64,000 bases of DNA from Antedon mediterranea. Lineage: Eukaryota > Echinodermata > Crinoidea > Comatulida > Antedonidae. The stretch covers positions 30,391,871 to 30,455,870 of the forward strand of contig NC_092676.1 of assembly GCF_964355755.1 (NCBI RefSeq), read 5' to 3'. The notes beneath the pieces were generated by a model, which saw nothing but the letters and a program-made list of their open reading frames with translations, ran no database searches and was not told where the DNA came from. The stretch's first letter is position 1. Every line of letters begins with the position of its first letter. Of the stretch, positions 12,201 to 22,770 are shown one piece after another. Made by a program: the position numbers and the translations under genes.

Positions 12201-13076
12201 TTGGTATAGTTTGTCATCATTATGACTAATGTTTTAATAAGTTTCTTAATGAGTGGAGTATTGTACACTATCAAACCAGTTTGACAAAAAAGGTGTGATG
12301 TGCCCAAATACGGTAATGATATGCTGTAATATGGTAGTGAAAAGCTTAAATATTGTAGTGAAATGACATTTGTAATCACCTAAAATCAGACTCATAAATA
12401 ATAGAAACTCTCGAAATTGTGATTGCATTTCTTTCAGCCACAAAATGTGCTAGAACATGAAATGATCGTGTCAAAGCAATGGGGATCGTTTTTTGTAGAA
12501 AAAAAACAAGAAAATGTAGAACATATTCACGAGGGTTTTGTTGCCATGAACACACTATGGGGTTATTTTATCAAGACTCACGCCACGTTTGCCATTCCTC
12601 AACTCGAATATATTGCAGGTTTGTTTCCAAGTTGATTTATAATAGCAATAATAACTATCTATATATAATTCTTTATGTTAAACCATTCATGAATACGTAT
12701 GTGTGCAAAGTTTCGACTAAAACTATAAGATATTAAGCTTGTAGTTTTAAAATCCCACAATTTTACATTTTAAGTTCTGCTTGGTGGTAAACAACTTGTT
12801 TCTATACATTATAGAAGAATGAACTTTTAATGAATATCTTTGGTGTAACTCTTTGTACTGTATTCTTATCCAGTAACCAACTTTTTGGCCCAGCAGTATT
12901 CATTGTTTTGGTGTAGTTGATGTTTTTTTTTTTCATTTTATTTAATGTTAAGCCATTTATTTTTGTTTGTTTCAGATTTACCAATTGAATACAGATTTCA
13001 CACATTTTCTCATCCAGACACAAATGTTGGTGGATTCTATCCCAGTGTACCAAAACCTTTACAAGAATTCCTTTAG
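6221..13076 (+). CDS. NT5DC1: NT5DC1-like 5'-nucleotidase domain-containing protein (3' eight exons)
   Basis: HAD-superfamily cytosolic 5'-nucleotidase-like protein of the NT5DC group; its physiological substrate is not established. Coding exons read from splice sites and frame: 6221-6303, 6953-7037, 7267-7441, 7702-7802, 11445-11557, 12034-12189, 12438-12618, 12976-13076 (TAG stop). They join in frame to about 330 residues. Matches to the NT5DC1 family include NYFDMPG, GGYFPKYK, MTSSNDDYG, KPGFF, SYSQGN, the late HAD motif YIGDSLRSDIFP and KKWGSFF-like KQWGSFF. The N-terminal ~125 residues, including the DxDxT nucleophile motif, are not found and should lie upstream of the window. The fourth intron (7803-11444) holds two antisense intronless Ig receptor genes. 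Transcription ends tail to tail with MIS18A. An AATAAA lies at 13243-13248. Confidence 0.9.
8232..9392 (-). CDS. Two-Ig-domain type I membrane receptor with Gln/Thr repeat tail, intronless
   Basis: A 386-residue single-exon protein. A signal peptide covers about residues 1-19. Ig domain 1 has Cys44, Trp57 and the YTC Cys116. Ig domain 2 has Cys162, Trp175 and the YFC Cys212. A transmembrane segment spans about 241-266, then a cytoplasmic tail. The tail contains YCNV (Tyr305), a YxNx site of the type bound by Grb2-like SH2 domains, and ends in about 60 residues of QTQLQ/QSAQLQ repeats encoded by a minisatellite. It is a paralogue of the neighbouring gene at 9676-10740: both have the same Cys-Trp-Cys spacing in domain 1 and a similar W(F/Y)R...IY(K/R)DG stretch. 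The gene lies antisense within an NT5DC1 intron. Ligand and function are unknown; a cell-surface recognition role is inferred from architecture only. Confidence 0.85.
   Translation of the reverse strand: MFYTVLCLLLYGILNSASGVSFKSVSDDTGYLCEGSRSSFHLYCDLVQLENDQSVYWFRKNQNEELTAIYKDGVLLKDRLPTEEQSAYTLGTDTNEIEIYANIQSGRYLHQNNYTCMVFDNNEHLILSSSGVILNVLFSAGVPECHQEPVQPSLGIVVNLTCISISSNPPIQFQWTRNNKTLTNIIGSDTNSTLLLSYSFILQEDHFGDYFCESQWTNCDGGLDIKMCSIALHKYEEQSDIINILFIACIILGSLFVIFISAVVLCFSKRFLIPPHASRNQPITHEENLSSDENSTIRYQHDTEYCNVQNIQNEENLKQSKITVDKTQTQLQTQSAQLQTQTQLQTQSQLQTQTQLQTQSAQLQTQSAQLQTQTQLQTQSAQTYSP
8241..8418. repeat. Coding minisatellite, 18-21 bp units
   Basis: Alternating GTAACTGTGTTTGTGTTT and GTAACTGTGCGGATTGTG-type units, roughly nine to ten copies. 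All units are multiples of three, so the receptor frame on the minus strand stays open and gives QTQ/QLQT/QSAQ repeats. Copy number is likely variable between individuals. Confidence 0.85.
9676..10740 (-). CDS. Two-Ig-domain type I membrane receptor, intronless
   Basis: A 354-residue single-exon protein. It has a signal peptide (about residues 1-19), Ig domain 1 (Cys45, Trp57, YTC Cys116), Ig domain 2 (Cys166, Trp186, Cys224) and a Thr/Pro/Gln-rich stalk. A transmembrane segment at about 257-283 ends in CTCKRR, and a ~70-residue tail follows with several tyrosines (IYDGYH, LYNHYT). Extracellular N-x-S/T sites are frequent. It is the tandem paralogue of the gene at 8232-9392, 283 bp away in the same orientation, and it is also antisense within the NT5DC1 intron. 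I cannot assign it to a named vertebrate receptor. Both copies lacking introns suggests an intronless founder followed by tandem duplication. Confidence 0.85.
   Translation of the reverse strand: MDRHFTLLFVISRLLIVNSVEDDLGFSASIGSINMGEGATGQLKCSVSNMTEYSISWYRETRNGDRTIIYRDGMLILNNLGREQEAYSNHSAHDVQIRQVLGRDLGYLLNGNNYTCEVSLNSTGEVVRISSGVIVLAKYTPSLIYPICESSDFSTDSIGSKITMSCYSEPGNSKATGLGESVELEWLKNNKRIQDIEQEDTTTFTYLNYTFTLTADDLNSTFKCNNGISSCIYNEQKTTISTINPQAQPTNVPSSLDLIFVIGVSIGGVVFFALCILIGVCTCKRRDSTTTSGTSAGQQQVQLDPIEPVTKSVDPSLEDSGTVDNFIYDGYHADDKQNPHGGGNLYNHYTSIKQ
10890..11212 (+). mobile_element. Possible 3' end fragment of a non-LTR retrotransposon
   Basis: A 61-residue frame at 10886-11071 ends with a TFKTTFKNHLF-like stretch that resembles the extreme C-terminus of jockey/CR1-group ORF2 proteins. 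An A/T-rich 3' segment follows, closing with a TAATAAATAAATAAAT tract near 11199-11212. No reverse transcriptase motif remains, so this is a weak call. Confidence 0.3.
12256..12330. mobile_element. MITE fragment related to the 5629-5734 element
   Basis: TACACTATCAAACCAGTTTG followed by GTGTGATGTGCCCA matches one half of the small MITE family. The opposite end is not evident. It sits within an NT5DC1 intron. Confidence 0.5.
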
Positions 13077-13242
13077 TGAACATCATTTGTTTAGTAATTT
13101 TGGAATGCATATTGTATGGTTTAGGGATTTGCATACATTTGGATGTTGCAATTGAAATCAAGACTAGAATCTAGTGGTTGGAAAACTTGTATACAATATT
13201 TTAATTTCAATTTGCACGTAAAAGTCTCCGTATCTCTGCCTT

Positions 13243-13248
13243 AATAAA
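13243..13248 (+). terminator. Polyadenylation signal of NT5DC1
   Basis: A canonical AATAAA 167 bp beyond the NT5DC1 stop codon and about 260 bp before the convergent MIS18A stop. Confidence 0.6.
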
Positions 13249-13505
13249 CGCCTTCAATAAGTTGGTTATTTATTCAACAAAACGGGTGCTCAGTGGATTC
13301 ATTACTCTAATAAAAATCAAATGATTCATTCAATGTATAACTAGTTAAATGACAAATAACAGCAATAGAGTACACAATTGGAAAGACCAAAACTATAATA
13401 ATTTAATACAGAATTAATTAAATTAATATCTGTTCAAAATATTTGCTATATGAAGCACTTAAAGGCTGATTTTAAAATAAAGCGTGAATAACAATTTAAT
13501 AAATA

Positions 13506-16500
13506 TTATCGTGTGCGTTTTCTCTTTACTCTTGCTGGACTCTTGCCTAATTTTTTACTATTATTTACATCAAAATCAGGCATGCCCTCGTATGAGGTAA
13601 ATCCTCTTGCTTTGCCTGTTTCGGTAACCACATCATCTTCCATTTTTTCCTGAGGCTTTTCTTCTTGATCTGTGTCATCACTTTTCAAAACGTTTTCTAT
13701 GTTGATAATTCGTTTGTTTAGTGAGCATATTGTAGCCTTTACCTGAAAAGCATCAAATAAATCATTAAATATTAATACTAATAACATCAGGCTTTTATTG
13801 CTTAGTGCTGCTTTATTTATTTGTAATGATTGATGATAAGAACACATGATCATTGAAAAGCTCTGTCTACACTATCAATCTTTATGTTATAAAAAATGTG
13901 ATGTGCCCATATATGGACATGATGTTATATTACCATATTTAGGCATATCACACTTTTTTTGTCAAACTAATTTCATAGTGTAGACATTTGAACTATAAAC
14001 AAACCTTATAAAGGTCATCTTGTAAGGATCTGGCAGATGGAAGGTCAATAATACTGTCGGTGTCAACTCCTGCTGTTTTCTCTCCACTACCAATGTGATA
14101 GCTGAGTTAAAATATACAGAAAACAAATAACATCATTTAATTAAGAAAACAACCAACATATCCACTGTAAATTCTTATGGTCACCTTTTTTTTACACATT
14201 TTTGTTGCTATCATTCCTCATCTGTCATCACCATTATTAACAGTAACATTGTCAACAGTACCTTTGTATTTTGTTGATATCATTCCTCATCTGTCATCAC
14301 CATTATTAACAGTAACATTGTCAACAGTACCTTTGTATTTTGTTGATATCATTCCTCATCTGTCATCACCATTATTAACAGTAACATTGTCAACAGTACC
14401 TTTGTATTTTGTTGATATCATTCCTCATCTGTCCAGGCCCGTAGCCAGGGGGGGTTTTTATGGTTCGGGCGAACCCCCCCTTTACAGCGAACCCCCATCC
14501 CCGACATGCCCAATACCTCACCCTCATCTCCAAAAATCCTCCAAATACGTGCCCCACAGTACAAAAAGTTGTTGGTAAATTGAAAAGTTCGTGAACTTGT
14601 TCGTGAACCTTCTTCTCTGTATGAGCGTCAACTAGTGATACGTGTCTGTAAATTTCTAAAAGCTGCAAATGAATTGCCGATTTTAACCTGAAAAATAAAT
14701 GTTTGGTCCCTGCATGTAACATGATATTGACGCGTCTCATAGCGAGCTGGCGCACGAACGATTCGTACAAAGGACACCGCCAGACAACTGCGTACCTATA
14801 ATTGTTTAGATCACTGGCAGTCAGGCAGCATGCATAAAGTATATAGCCTTCCGACGTACATCAGTATTTATGTGTGACTATGAAGTATAATGTATCATAG
14901 AGGATTATAGTGAATATTAATATTTTACACTATAATATCTATGGTATCAAGTACTGACGTAGTTCACATTATGGCATCCGATTATTTTTTTCTAGACCAC
15001 CAGCCAATACGTACTAAAATGTATCAATATCACCTATTTACATATTTATATTCCTCAACAAATTGCTGTAAATAAATATTATAGATAGAGCTAGCAAATA
15101 GCATTCGCCTTCACCCAGTGTGCTTTTTTCGGGGCTGCTCCTAGATATACGTTCGCATTGAACTTGAACGCAAAACAAAATACGGAGTAAATGATCAAAC
15201 AATCGGCGGTTCCGCACAGAGCACGCGCATCTAACATACGGCAACAAATAGTTATCGTCATTTAAATTATCGACGTGTTTGAGGAGGAGGAAAAAAGTAT
15301 GATCTTTTTGCTCATTGGTTATATAGCATGCTGCACGAGAGTGTCTTTTCCGGCCATCTAGGGGTGTCATTTAACAAAATTCGCTTCGCATCAGGCTGGG
15401 TGAAGGGGGGGGGGGGGTAGGGGGTTTGACCCAAATATTTAGTGTCCGAACCCCCCCTTGACAGATCCTGGCTACGGCCCTGCTGTCATCACCATTATTA
15501 ACAGTAACATTGTCAACAGTACCTTTGTATTTTGTTGCTATCATTCCTCATCTGTCATCACCATTATTAACAGTAACATTGTCAACAGTACCTTTGTATT
15601 TTGTTGATATCATTCCTCATCTGTCATCATCATTATTAACAGTAACATTGTCAACAGTACCTTTGTATTTTGTTGCTATCATTCCTCATCTGTCATCACC
15701 ATTATTAACAGTAACATTGTCAACAGTACCTTTGTATTTTGTTGCTATCATTCCTCATCTGTCATCACCATTATTAACAGTAACATTGTCAACAGTACCT
15801 TTGTATTTTGTTGATATCATTCCTCATCTGTCATCACCATTATTAACAGTAACATTGTCAACAGTACCTTTGTATTTTGTTGCTATCATTCCTCATCTGT
15901 CATCACCATTATTAACAGTAACATTGTCAACAGTACCTTTGTATTTTGTTGCTATCATTCCTCATCTGTCATCACCATTATTAACAGTAACATTGTCAAC
16001 AGTACCTTTGTATTTTGTTGATATCAAGGGTAAACACATCCCTTAAATTGTCGAGTGCTCTTGGCGTGGTCTGGTATATTCGCCCAATCATCTCGTCACA
16101 TACGCAGAAAAGTTTTTGATATGTACTAAAAAAAAAAACAATTTATAAAACTTTTGAAAACAATTTTTACCAAATTGAATAGAATTTACTTATTTGACTT
16201 GCCTTCCAATATCTACACCTTTCTCTGATGTAATCAGGTCTTGTTCAATCTCTACCACTTTTGTAACACCTAAATAATTACAACAAGAATAAAAATATGA
16301 TATCAATTGCTACAGATTACTATAAATAGCATGTTCATATCTCGCCTATCGTAGTAACTGCTGCTAATCCCCAGGTAAATTAACTTGATAGTATTTTGTT
16401 TGTAGCTTTTGAAAATGTTTGTTTTTAATCTTTTTTATATTATTTTATTTAATATTATTATATTATTTATTAATAATATTACTACTAGGCCTACGTGTTA

Positions 16501-17691
16501 TTTAAAATACCAGTCCATGCATAATTTAAAAATAGGCTAGGCAACATGAAACATAATAATAACTCATTCGGCCTGAAATGAAATACCAACAATCATTCAG
16601 ATATGAATGATGGTTGGTATTTCCCATGGCTCTCACGGGCCATCATGGCTACTTATTCTACTCACGCACGACACTAGCTAGTTTTAGTTAGTAGGAGGAG
16701 GGCCTAGCCTAGCGGTAGCCGATCACTCCGGCCGCCGTATCAGTTTAGCGCGATGTTATGCACTCCGGCCGCTATTCAATTCGACTTCCTGTGCAAAGGG
16801 GCCGTTAGTATGGAGCGCCCATATCTACGTTTTCTATACTGTTCAGTGTTATAACAAATTCTTGGTGAATTTAAATGGAACTAGTTGAATATTTATTAGC
16901 AACAATTTTTATAACACTTTATCTTGCCAGTACCCATACTTACTAATTATAGTTAATAACAATATGTAAAATATTAATTTATTTATTTCAAATAATCAAT
17001 TATTATTGATGTTTGTTATAGAATTATTACAGTTAATAACAATATTTACAATATTAATTAATTTATTTCAAATAATCAAATATCCGTCTAATTAATGTAA
17101 CCTGTTAATTAATATATCATTTTTGTACAGTCCAATTTAGAATGATTTTATATTTTAATTTATATATGATAAAAATAATATGACATATAGGGTACATTGC
17201 AATAAATTACATTAATTAATCACATTACAATTAATATACTAGCCTATTATACATTGGATAAAACACAAATTATTTTGTTTTAGCATTAGACCTAATTTAA
17301 AACACTTGCTATGTTGTTGTGATCCTGAAAGAGAAAAAATATACTGTATGATTTATACAAATGTTTATTTTGATTCTCTACAAAAAACGTTTCTCCGTTG
17401 TAAAAGACTCATTGGGCGCTCCATAGCTGCGGCCGGATTGAAGCGCGGCCGGAGTGAAGCGCGGCCGGAGTGATCTGTAATGTATTCAGCCTAGCTAGGC
17501 CTTTAGCTAACTTGTACTTCCTTCTTTTATTACTTACGTCGCATAGTTATTGTTTTAAGGTCATTATTAGCACATATCCATGAACAAGAGTCGCCCAGTA
17601 TATTACCACATTTTAAACATACTATGACTATTGGATATTCTTCTTTTTCACTGATTGTCGAACCCTCCTCCTCTAAAGATCTTCCATCCAT
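13506..17691 (-). CDS. MIS18A: MIS18A-like kinetochore/centromere licensing protein
   Basis: Mis18-alpha homologue. In characterised animals the Mis18 complex primes centromeres for CENP-A deposition. Exons on the minus strand: 17691-17538 (ATG), 16269-16203, 16125-16006, 14101-14005, 13742-13506 (TAA). They join to 224 residues, close to the usual vertebrate length. The Mis18/yippee-like fold is shown by CLKC (Cys25/Cys28) followed by GNILGDS, and by IGRIYQTTPRALD before SYHIGSGEK. The second zinc knuckle reads C-V-C (81-83) rather than the expected CxxC. A coiled-coil-like C-terminus and a basic KRKRTR end follow. The exon 2 donor is AG|GCAAGT, a GC-AG intron; only this choice keeps the frame. 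Intron 1 holds a 774 bp transposon, and intron 3 holds a 69 bp minisatellite split by another transposon. Confidence 0.85.
13857..13985. mobile_element. MITE related to the 5629-5734 element
   Basis: Starts AAAGCTCTGTCTACACTATC and ends near ATAGTGTAGACA. The centre has ATGTGCCCATATATGGACAT. It lies in MIS18A intron 4. Confidence 0.6.
14190..14433. repeat. 69 bp minisatellite, left block (MIS18A intron 3)
   Basis: About 3.5 copies of a 69 bp unit (GTCATCACCATTATTAACAG ... TTTTGTTGATATCATTCCTC). On the minus strand each unit contains the last ~20 nt of MIS18A exon 3 and its donor (AATACAAAG|GTACTG). The array is interrupted at 14434 by a transposon and resumes at 15483. Confidence 0.9.
14434..15482. 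mobile_element. TIR transposon inserted in the 69 bp array
   Basis: Left end CAGGCCCGTAGCCAGG, right end the inverse of CAGGGCCGTAGCCAGG. The repeated host bases CTGTC (14429-14433 and 15483-15487) suggest a 5 bp target duplication, although the host is itself repetitive. Both ends carry runs of G/C next to GAACCCCCCC. No transposase was recognised in the 1049 bp interior, so it is non-autonomous. Confidence 0.8.
15483..16027. repeat. 69 bp minisatellite, right block reaching MIS18A exon 3
   Basis: About eight copies of the same 69 bp unit. The outermost unit merges with the 3' end of exon 3 (16006-16125): the exon terminus and its donor are unit-identical. Each unit therefore presents an additional copy of the exon end plus 5' splice site on the minus strand. 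Confidence 0.9.
16714..17487. mobile_element. Inverted-repeat element, family B (CGGCCGGAGTG ends), copy 1
   Basis: A 774 bp element flanked by the 8 bp duplication AGCCTAGC (16706-16713 and 17488-17495). The left end is GGTAGCCGATCACTCCGGCC; the right end carries two to three GCGGCCGGAGTGAAGC units, then GGAGTGATCTGTAATGTATTC. Just inside each arm is a TATGGAGCGCC core (16809; inverse at 17412-17425). The interior is A/T-rich without a coding frame. It sits in MIS18A intron 1, its target duplication ending 42 bp from the exon 1 donor. Confidence 0.85.
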
Positions 17692-18390
17692 GGTTTCGCG
17701 CGCTGACTGTCAAAATTTGAACTTCAACCTCTGACACATTACGTAATTTTATATGACGTCGATTAAAAGGGGAAATTCTCTTGCTTGATGCATTATGCCA
17801 AAGATAGATCTTTGATTATGCCAATCAATAGGTTTATTCTAATTAATAGGCTAGGCCTAGTAATAACAGATTCAAAATAGCTGATAATAAAATAATAATA
17901 ATATAAAAGACATTGATAACATTTTGAAAACTCATTTTATAAACTACAAAAAATAAATAAAAAGTACTAAAAGTCACGTGATGGTGTGAGGTCAAAAATA
18001 CACAACGTGTTATTGTTATTTGTGTCAACAACATTCTTTTTTTGGTGTCTGTGTATAGAAAGTACTATAAGTTTTAACCTACATCAGACATTTGTAGGTA
18101 TAAAACTACTACCTACTTTTTAAACCAAAACATCAATAAGTAAGACCGGTTATTTACTATAAACATAATTCATTTGATAAATAAGGCGACTACACTGCAC
18201 TGGTTAGGATAGCCTATCTATAATCTAGTGTATCTACAGTATGTATCCCGACGATATGTATACTATACTATTTTACTACACTCTGTATATAACTAGGCCT
18301 ACTATGACGTGTGTGTATTGCAGTGTAGGCTTACTTTACCTCTTCTAGCACAAATGTTGATATTTTTTTTTTCAACAGCTGCTGTCAAAC
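17692..18390. promoter_or_regulatory. Divergent promoter region of MIS18A and MTRES1
   Basis: The two start codons face away from each other across 699 bp, with no other gene between them. Visible motifs include the palindrome ATTACGTAAT near 17739, TGACGTC near 17754 (CRE-like) and the E-box palindrome TCACGTGA near 17974. A pyrimidine tract with CAG just before the MTRES1 ATG (18364-18377) suggests a spliced 5' UTR exon. No TATA box is evident. Transcript starts are not visible from sequence. Confidence 0.5.
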
Positions 18391-19415
18391 ATGCTCTGTT
18401 TCCAAAATCTCAAATTGTTTCATAGACCATGGAAATTACCACCATTATTTGTACAGCCACAGCATAATATTAATAATGGAATGTGTTTTGTCAAAAATAA
18501 ATATCTAAGTTTTATAATAAGTAAAAGTTGCATCTTTTGTTATGAAGATAAAAACAGAAATACTTGTGAAGAAGGTAGGCCTGCTCTGAAATCATTTTTG
18601 CCAATAAAGAAAGTAGATTCAGGTGCATGGTTGATGAAACATGATCTATTGGTGACGACAAAAACCAGTAATTGTGTGCTTGCTACAAGGAAGTACTCGG
18701 TTTTTGGAAGTCAAAATGTTTGTGTACGATATTATGTATCAAGAAAGAAACAGAAAGAAACAAAATCAACAGAGGAATTGGAATCTGATGAGGAGGAGGA
18801 GATGGATGATGATGAAGAGGAAGAAGTTGATTTACTACCAAAAGGGTGGAAAAATATTGTACAGGTAGTTCCCTCTCTTCGTCTGGACAGTGTGCTAAGT
18901 TCTGGACTTGGAATTGCCAGAAAGTAAGTCATAATAATAAACTAATATCTCCATATAATGTTCTGTATACTCAGATCAAGATCATAGTTCACCATATTTA
19001 TGCACTTATTTATTTATATATAAGTTTGACATGATGCATACTAAGCATAGATACTAAATTTAAATTGCCTTACAATCTTTCAGAAAAGTTGAAGATGCAT
19101 TTCTTAAAAGTAGATTACTTGTAAATAATGAACGAGTTTCAAAGAAAAGCAAAATGGTAAGGAAATATTCCATTGTACTATTTTAGAGTTTTTTACAGAA
19201 AATGATAAGTTAAATGACATTTTATTTTTTTCTTTACATTGTAGGTGAAAGCAGGTGATGTTCTTGATATGATAAGAGATGATGATAATGACAACATAGT
19301 TATGCGTGTTGTTGTGTTGAAGGTTGCATCTGAAAAGACAAGTAAAAATCAAATTAAAATAAAACTACGTAGGTGGAAAAAACTTGACTTACAAGGGGAA
19401 GAATCAAAGACCTGA
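18391..19415 (+). CDS. MTRES1: MTRES1-like mitochondrial transcription rescue factor (S4 domain)
   Basis: Homologue of MTRES1 (C6orf203), a mitochondrial RNA-binding protein with an S4-type domain, linked in vertebrates to mitochondrial transcription and ribosome-associated quality control. Exons 18391-18923, 19084-19156 and 19245-19415 (TGA) join in frame to 258 residues. The N-terminal ~120 residues are basic and poorly conserved, compatible with a mitochondrial presequence. A strongly acidic Glu/Asp stretch follows, then the S4 domain: GWKNIVQVVPSLRLDSVL, SGLGIARKKVEDAF, SRLLVNNERVSKKSKMVKAG, and a C-terminal basic KIKLRRWKK strand. An AATAAA is near 19534. It is divergently arranged with MIS18A. 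Confidence 0.88.
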
Positions 19416-19531
19416 AAAAATGAATTCATTGGCATAAGAATTGGTGATAATATATAGATAAAATAAGGTGTGTGTTTGTTGATTTCAAGTGGGTGAAAAT
19501 CACTCGAACTGTCATGTCAGTCAATATAGGC

Positions 19532-19540
19532 AAATAAAAT
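19532..19540 (+). terminator. Polyadenylation signal of MTRES1
   Basis: The sequence AAATAAAATAAAA about 120 bp after the MTRES1 stop contains AATAAA. Confidence 0.5.
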
Positions 19541-19634
19541 AAAACAGAAGCCTTTGTAATCTTTGTTTCTTTTATATAAAGTTTTTTATTTTAAAAAATG
19601 GCCAACAAATATTTAGTTGCAATCGACAGCGGCA

Positions 19635-19672
19635 AACCAGGGAGGTATAAAAATAATAGTATACACCTCCCT
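19635..19672. repeat. Small hairpin
   Basis: CCAGGGAGGTATA and its near-inverse TATACACCTCCCTGG are separated by about 10 bp. It lies between the MTRES1 3' end and the foldback element. Its role is unknown. Confidence 0.6.
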
Positions 19673-20189
19673 GGGCAAACCTTACAGGACTCATGACACT
19701 GATTGTACTATCTTTGAAACGTCCCTGGGGATGACCCTGGACAGTAAATCACGTGCTTGTACAAACATGGTATCACGTGATAGTACTTGTAAAACTACAA
19801 CAACACGACCAAATTGGCGAGTAAATCATGTTTTACTTTAAATTAAATTTATACGCTCTTCCACAAGGTCAATTGTTAGTTATACATACAGACTATATTA
19901 AAACAATGATTTTGAACACGTAGGGCATTTCTTTGAATTCTTTCCTATTGTCGTTTTGTGGTAATTTACAGCTTTTTATATGTTTAACAAACGTACATAA
20001 TCAATTGCGTCTGCATCATGCTAGACTACAACTTCCGGTAGTGACGTAATCAGCATATTTTTGGTAATAAAACTTTTTCACTAAGCTAGGGAATCTTCTG
20101 ATATCAATATTCATTAGACCGTACTTTAGTTAGCCAATCAAAATAAACGTATAAACAATTTTGCGGCGATGTTGTTGAGGTAAAATATA

Positions 20190-22730
20190 CTGTGTTTTAC
20201 AATAACCAATTTGGTTAGAGTAAAACACAATGATAAAGAATAGGAAACATTTAATAATATGATAAATGTCAATTACATAGCAATTTATCACTGTGTTTTA
20301 CTATAACCAATTTGGTTAAAGTAAAGCAGAATGATAAAGAATAGGAATTTAATAATATGATAAATGACATTTACATAGCAATTTAGCACTGTGTTTTACT
20401 ATAACCAATTTGGTTAGAGTAAAACACAATGATAAAGAATAGGAAACATTTAATAATATGATATATGACATTCACATAGCAATTTAGCACTGTGTTTTAC
20501 TATAACCAATTTGGTTAGAGTAAAACACAATGATATAGAATAGGAAACATTTAATAATTTGATAAATGACATTTACATAGCAATTTAGCACTGTGTTTTA
20601 CTATAACCAATTTGGTTAAAGTAAAACACAATGATAAAGAATAGGAAACACTTAATAATATGATAAATGACATTTACATAGCAATTAGCACTGTGTTTTA
20701 CTATAACCAATTTGGTTAAAGTAAAGCAGAATGATAAAGAATAGGAATTTAATAATATGATATATGACATTTACATAGCAATTTAGCACTGTGTTTTACT
20801 ATAACCAATTTGGTTAGAGTAAAACACAATGATAAAGAATAGGAAATATTTAATAATAATGATTATTTACATAGCAATTTAGCACTGTGTTTTACTATAA
20901 CCAATTTGGTTATAGTAAAACACAATGATATAGAATAGGAAACATTTTATAATATGATAAATGACATTTACATAGCAATTTATCACTGTGTTTTACTATA
21001 ACCAATTTGGTTAGAGTAAAACACAATGATAAAGAATAGGAAACATTTAATAATAATGATTATTTACATAGCAATTTAGCACTGTGTTTTACTATAACCA
21101 ATTTGGTTAAAGTAAAACACAATGATAAAGAATAGGAAACATTTAATAATATGATATATGACATTCACATAGCAATTTAGCACTGTGTTTTACTATAACC
21201 AATTTGGTTAGAGTAAAACACAATGATATAGAATAGGAAACATTTAATAATTTGATAAATGACATTTACATAGCAATTTAGCACTGTGTTTTACTATAAC
21301 CAATTTGGTTAAAGTAAAACACAATGATAAAGAATAGGAAACACTTAATAATATGATAAATGACATTTACATAGCAATTTAGCACTGTGTTTTACTATAA
21401 CCAATTTGGTTAGAGTAAAACACAATGATAAAGAATAGGAAATATTTAATAATAATGATTATTTACATAGCAATTTAGCACTGTGTTTTACTATAACCAA
21501 TTTGGTTATAGTAAAACACAATGATATAGAATAGGAAACATTTAATAATATGATAAATGACATTTACATAGAAATTTATCACTGTGTTTTACTATAACCA
21601 ATTTGGTTATGGTAAAGCACAATGATATAGAATAGGAAACATTTAATAATATGATAAATGACATTTACATAGCAATTTAGCACTGTGTTTTACTATAACC
21701 AATTTGGTTAAAGTAAAACATAATGATAAAGAATAGGAAACATTTAATAATATGATAAATGACATTTACATAGCAATTTATCACTGTGTTTTACTATAAC
21801 CAATTTGGTTATGGTAAAGCACAATGATATAGAATAGGAAACATTTAATAATAATGATTATTTACATAGCAATTTAGCACCATGTTTTACTATAACCAAT
21901 TTGGTTATGGTAAAGCACAATGATATAGAATAGGAAACATTTAATAATATGATAAATGTCATTACATAGCAATTTAGCACTGTGTTTTACTATAACCAAT
22001 TTGGTTAGAGTAAAACACAATGACAAAGAATAGGAAACATTTAATAATAATGATTATTTACATAGCTAGCAATTTAGCACAATGTTTTACTATAACCAAT
22101 TTGGTTATGGTAAAGCACAATGATATAGAATAGGAAACATTTAATAATATGATAAATGTCATTACATAGCAATTTAGCACTGTGTTTTACTATAACCAAT
22201 TTGGTTAGAGTAAAACACAATGATAAAGAATAGGAAACATTTAATAACATGATAAATGACATTCACATAGAAATTTAGCACTGTGTTTTACTATAACCAA
22301 TTTGATTAGAGTAAAGCACAATGATAAAGAATATGAAACATTTAATAATATGATAAATGACATTTACATAGTAATTTATCACTGTGTTTTACTATAACCA
22401 ATTTGGTTAGAGTAAAACATTTTAACTATGATAAATGATATTTAGCACTGTGCTGGATACAGTAAAACACAAATTAAGAATAGGAAACATATAATAATAT
22501 GATACATTTACATACAAATTTAGTATTGTGTTTTACTATAGCCAATTTGGTTACAGTAAAACACAATGATAATGAAACATTTATTATATGATATTATTTA
22601 CATAGCAAAATATTATATTAAACATATCTTATTATCTAAACGTTATGAAAAGAATAGGATACATATAATGTAATAATATAATAAATACAAGTTACATAGT
22701 TTATCATCTTGTTTTACAGAACCAATTTGG
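20190..22730. repeat. ~100 bp palindrome-bearing satellite, left array (about 25 copies)
   Basis: Each unit contains a ~37 bp near-perfect palindrome, GTGTTTTACTATAACC centred on AATTT then GGTTATAGTAAAACAC, followed by AATGATAAAGAATAGGAAAC and a GATAAATGACATTTACATAG segment. Copies vary mainly at the base following GGTTA (A, T or G). Units near 22400-22780 are increasingly degenerate toward the element centre. Confidence 0.95.
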
Positions 22731-22770
22731 TGACACAGTTAAACACAGTGATAAAGAATAGATACTGTTT

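Noticed and set aside
14390-15370. Small frames inside the CAGGSCCGTAGCC element as transposase
   Set aside because: Frames of 110-126 residues lack DDE or hAT motifs and one runs through the terminal repeat; the element appears non-autonomous.
15510-16046. 178-residue repetitive frame over the MIS18A intron array
   Set aside because: It is produced by the 69 bp unit (23 codons) on the strand opposite MIS18A; no non-repeat sequence supports a protein.
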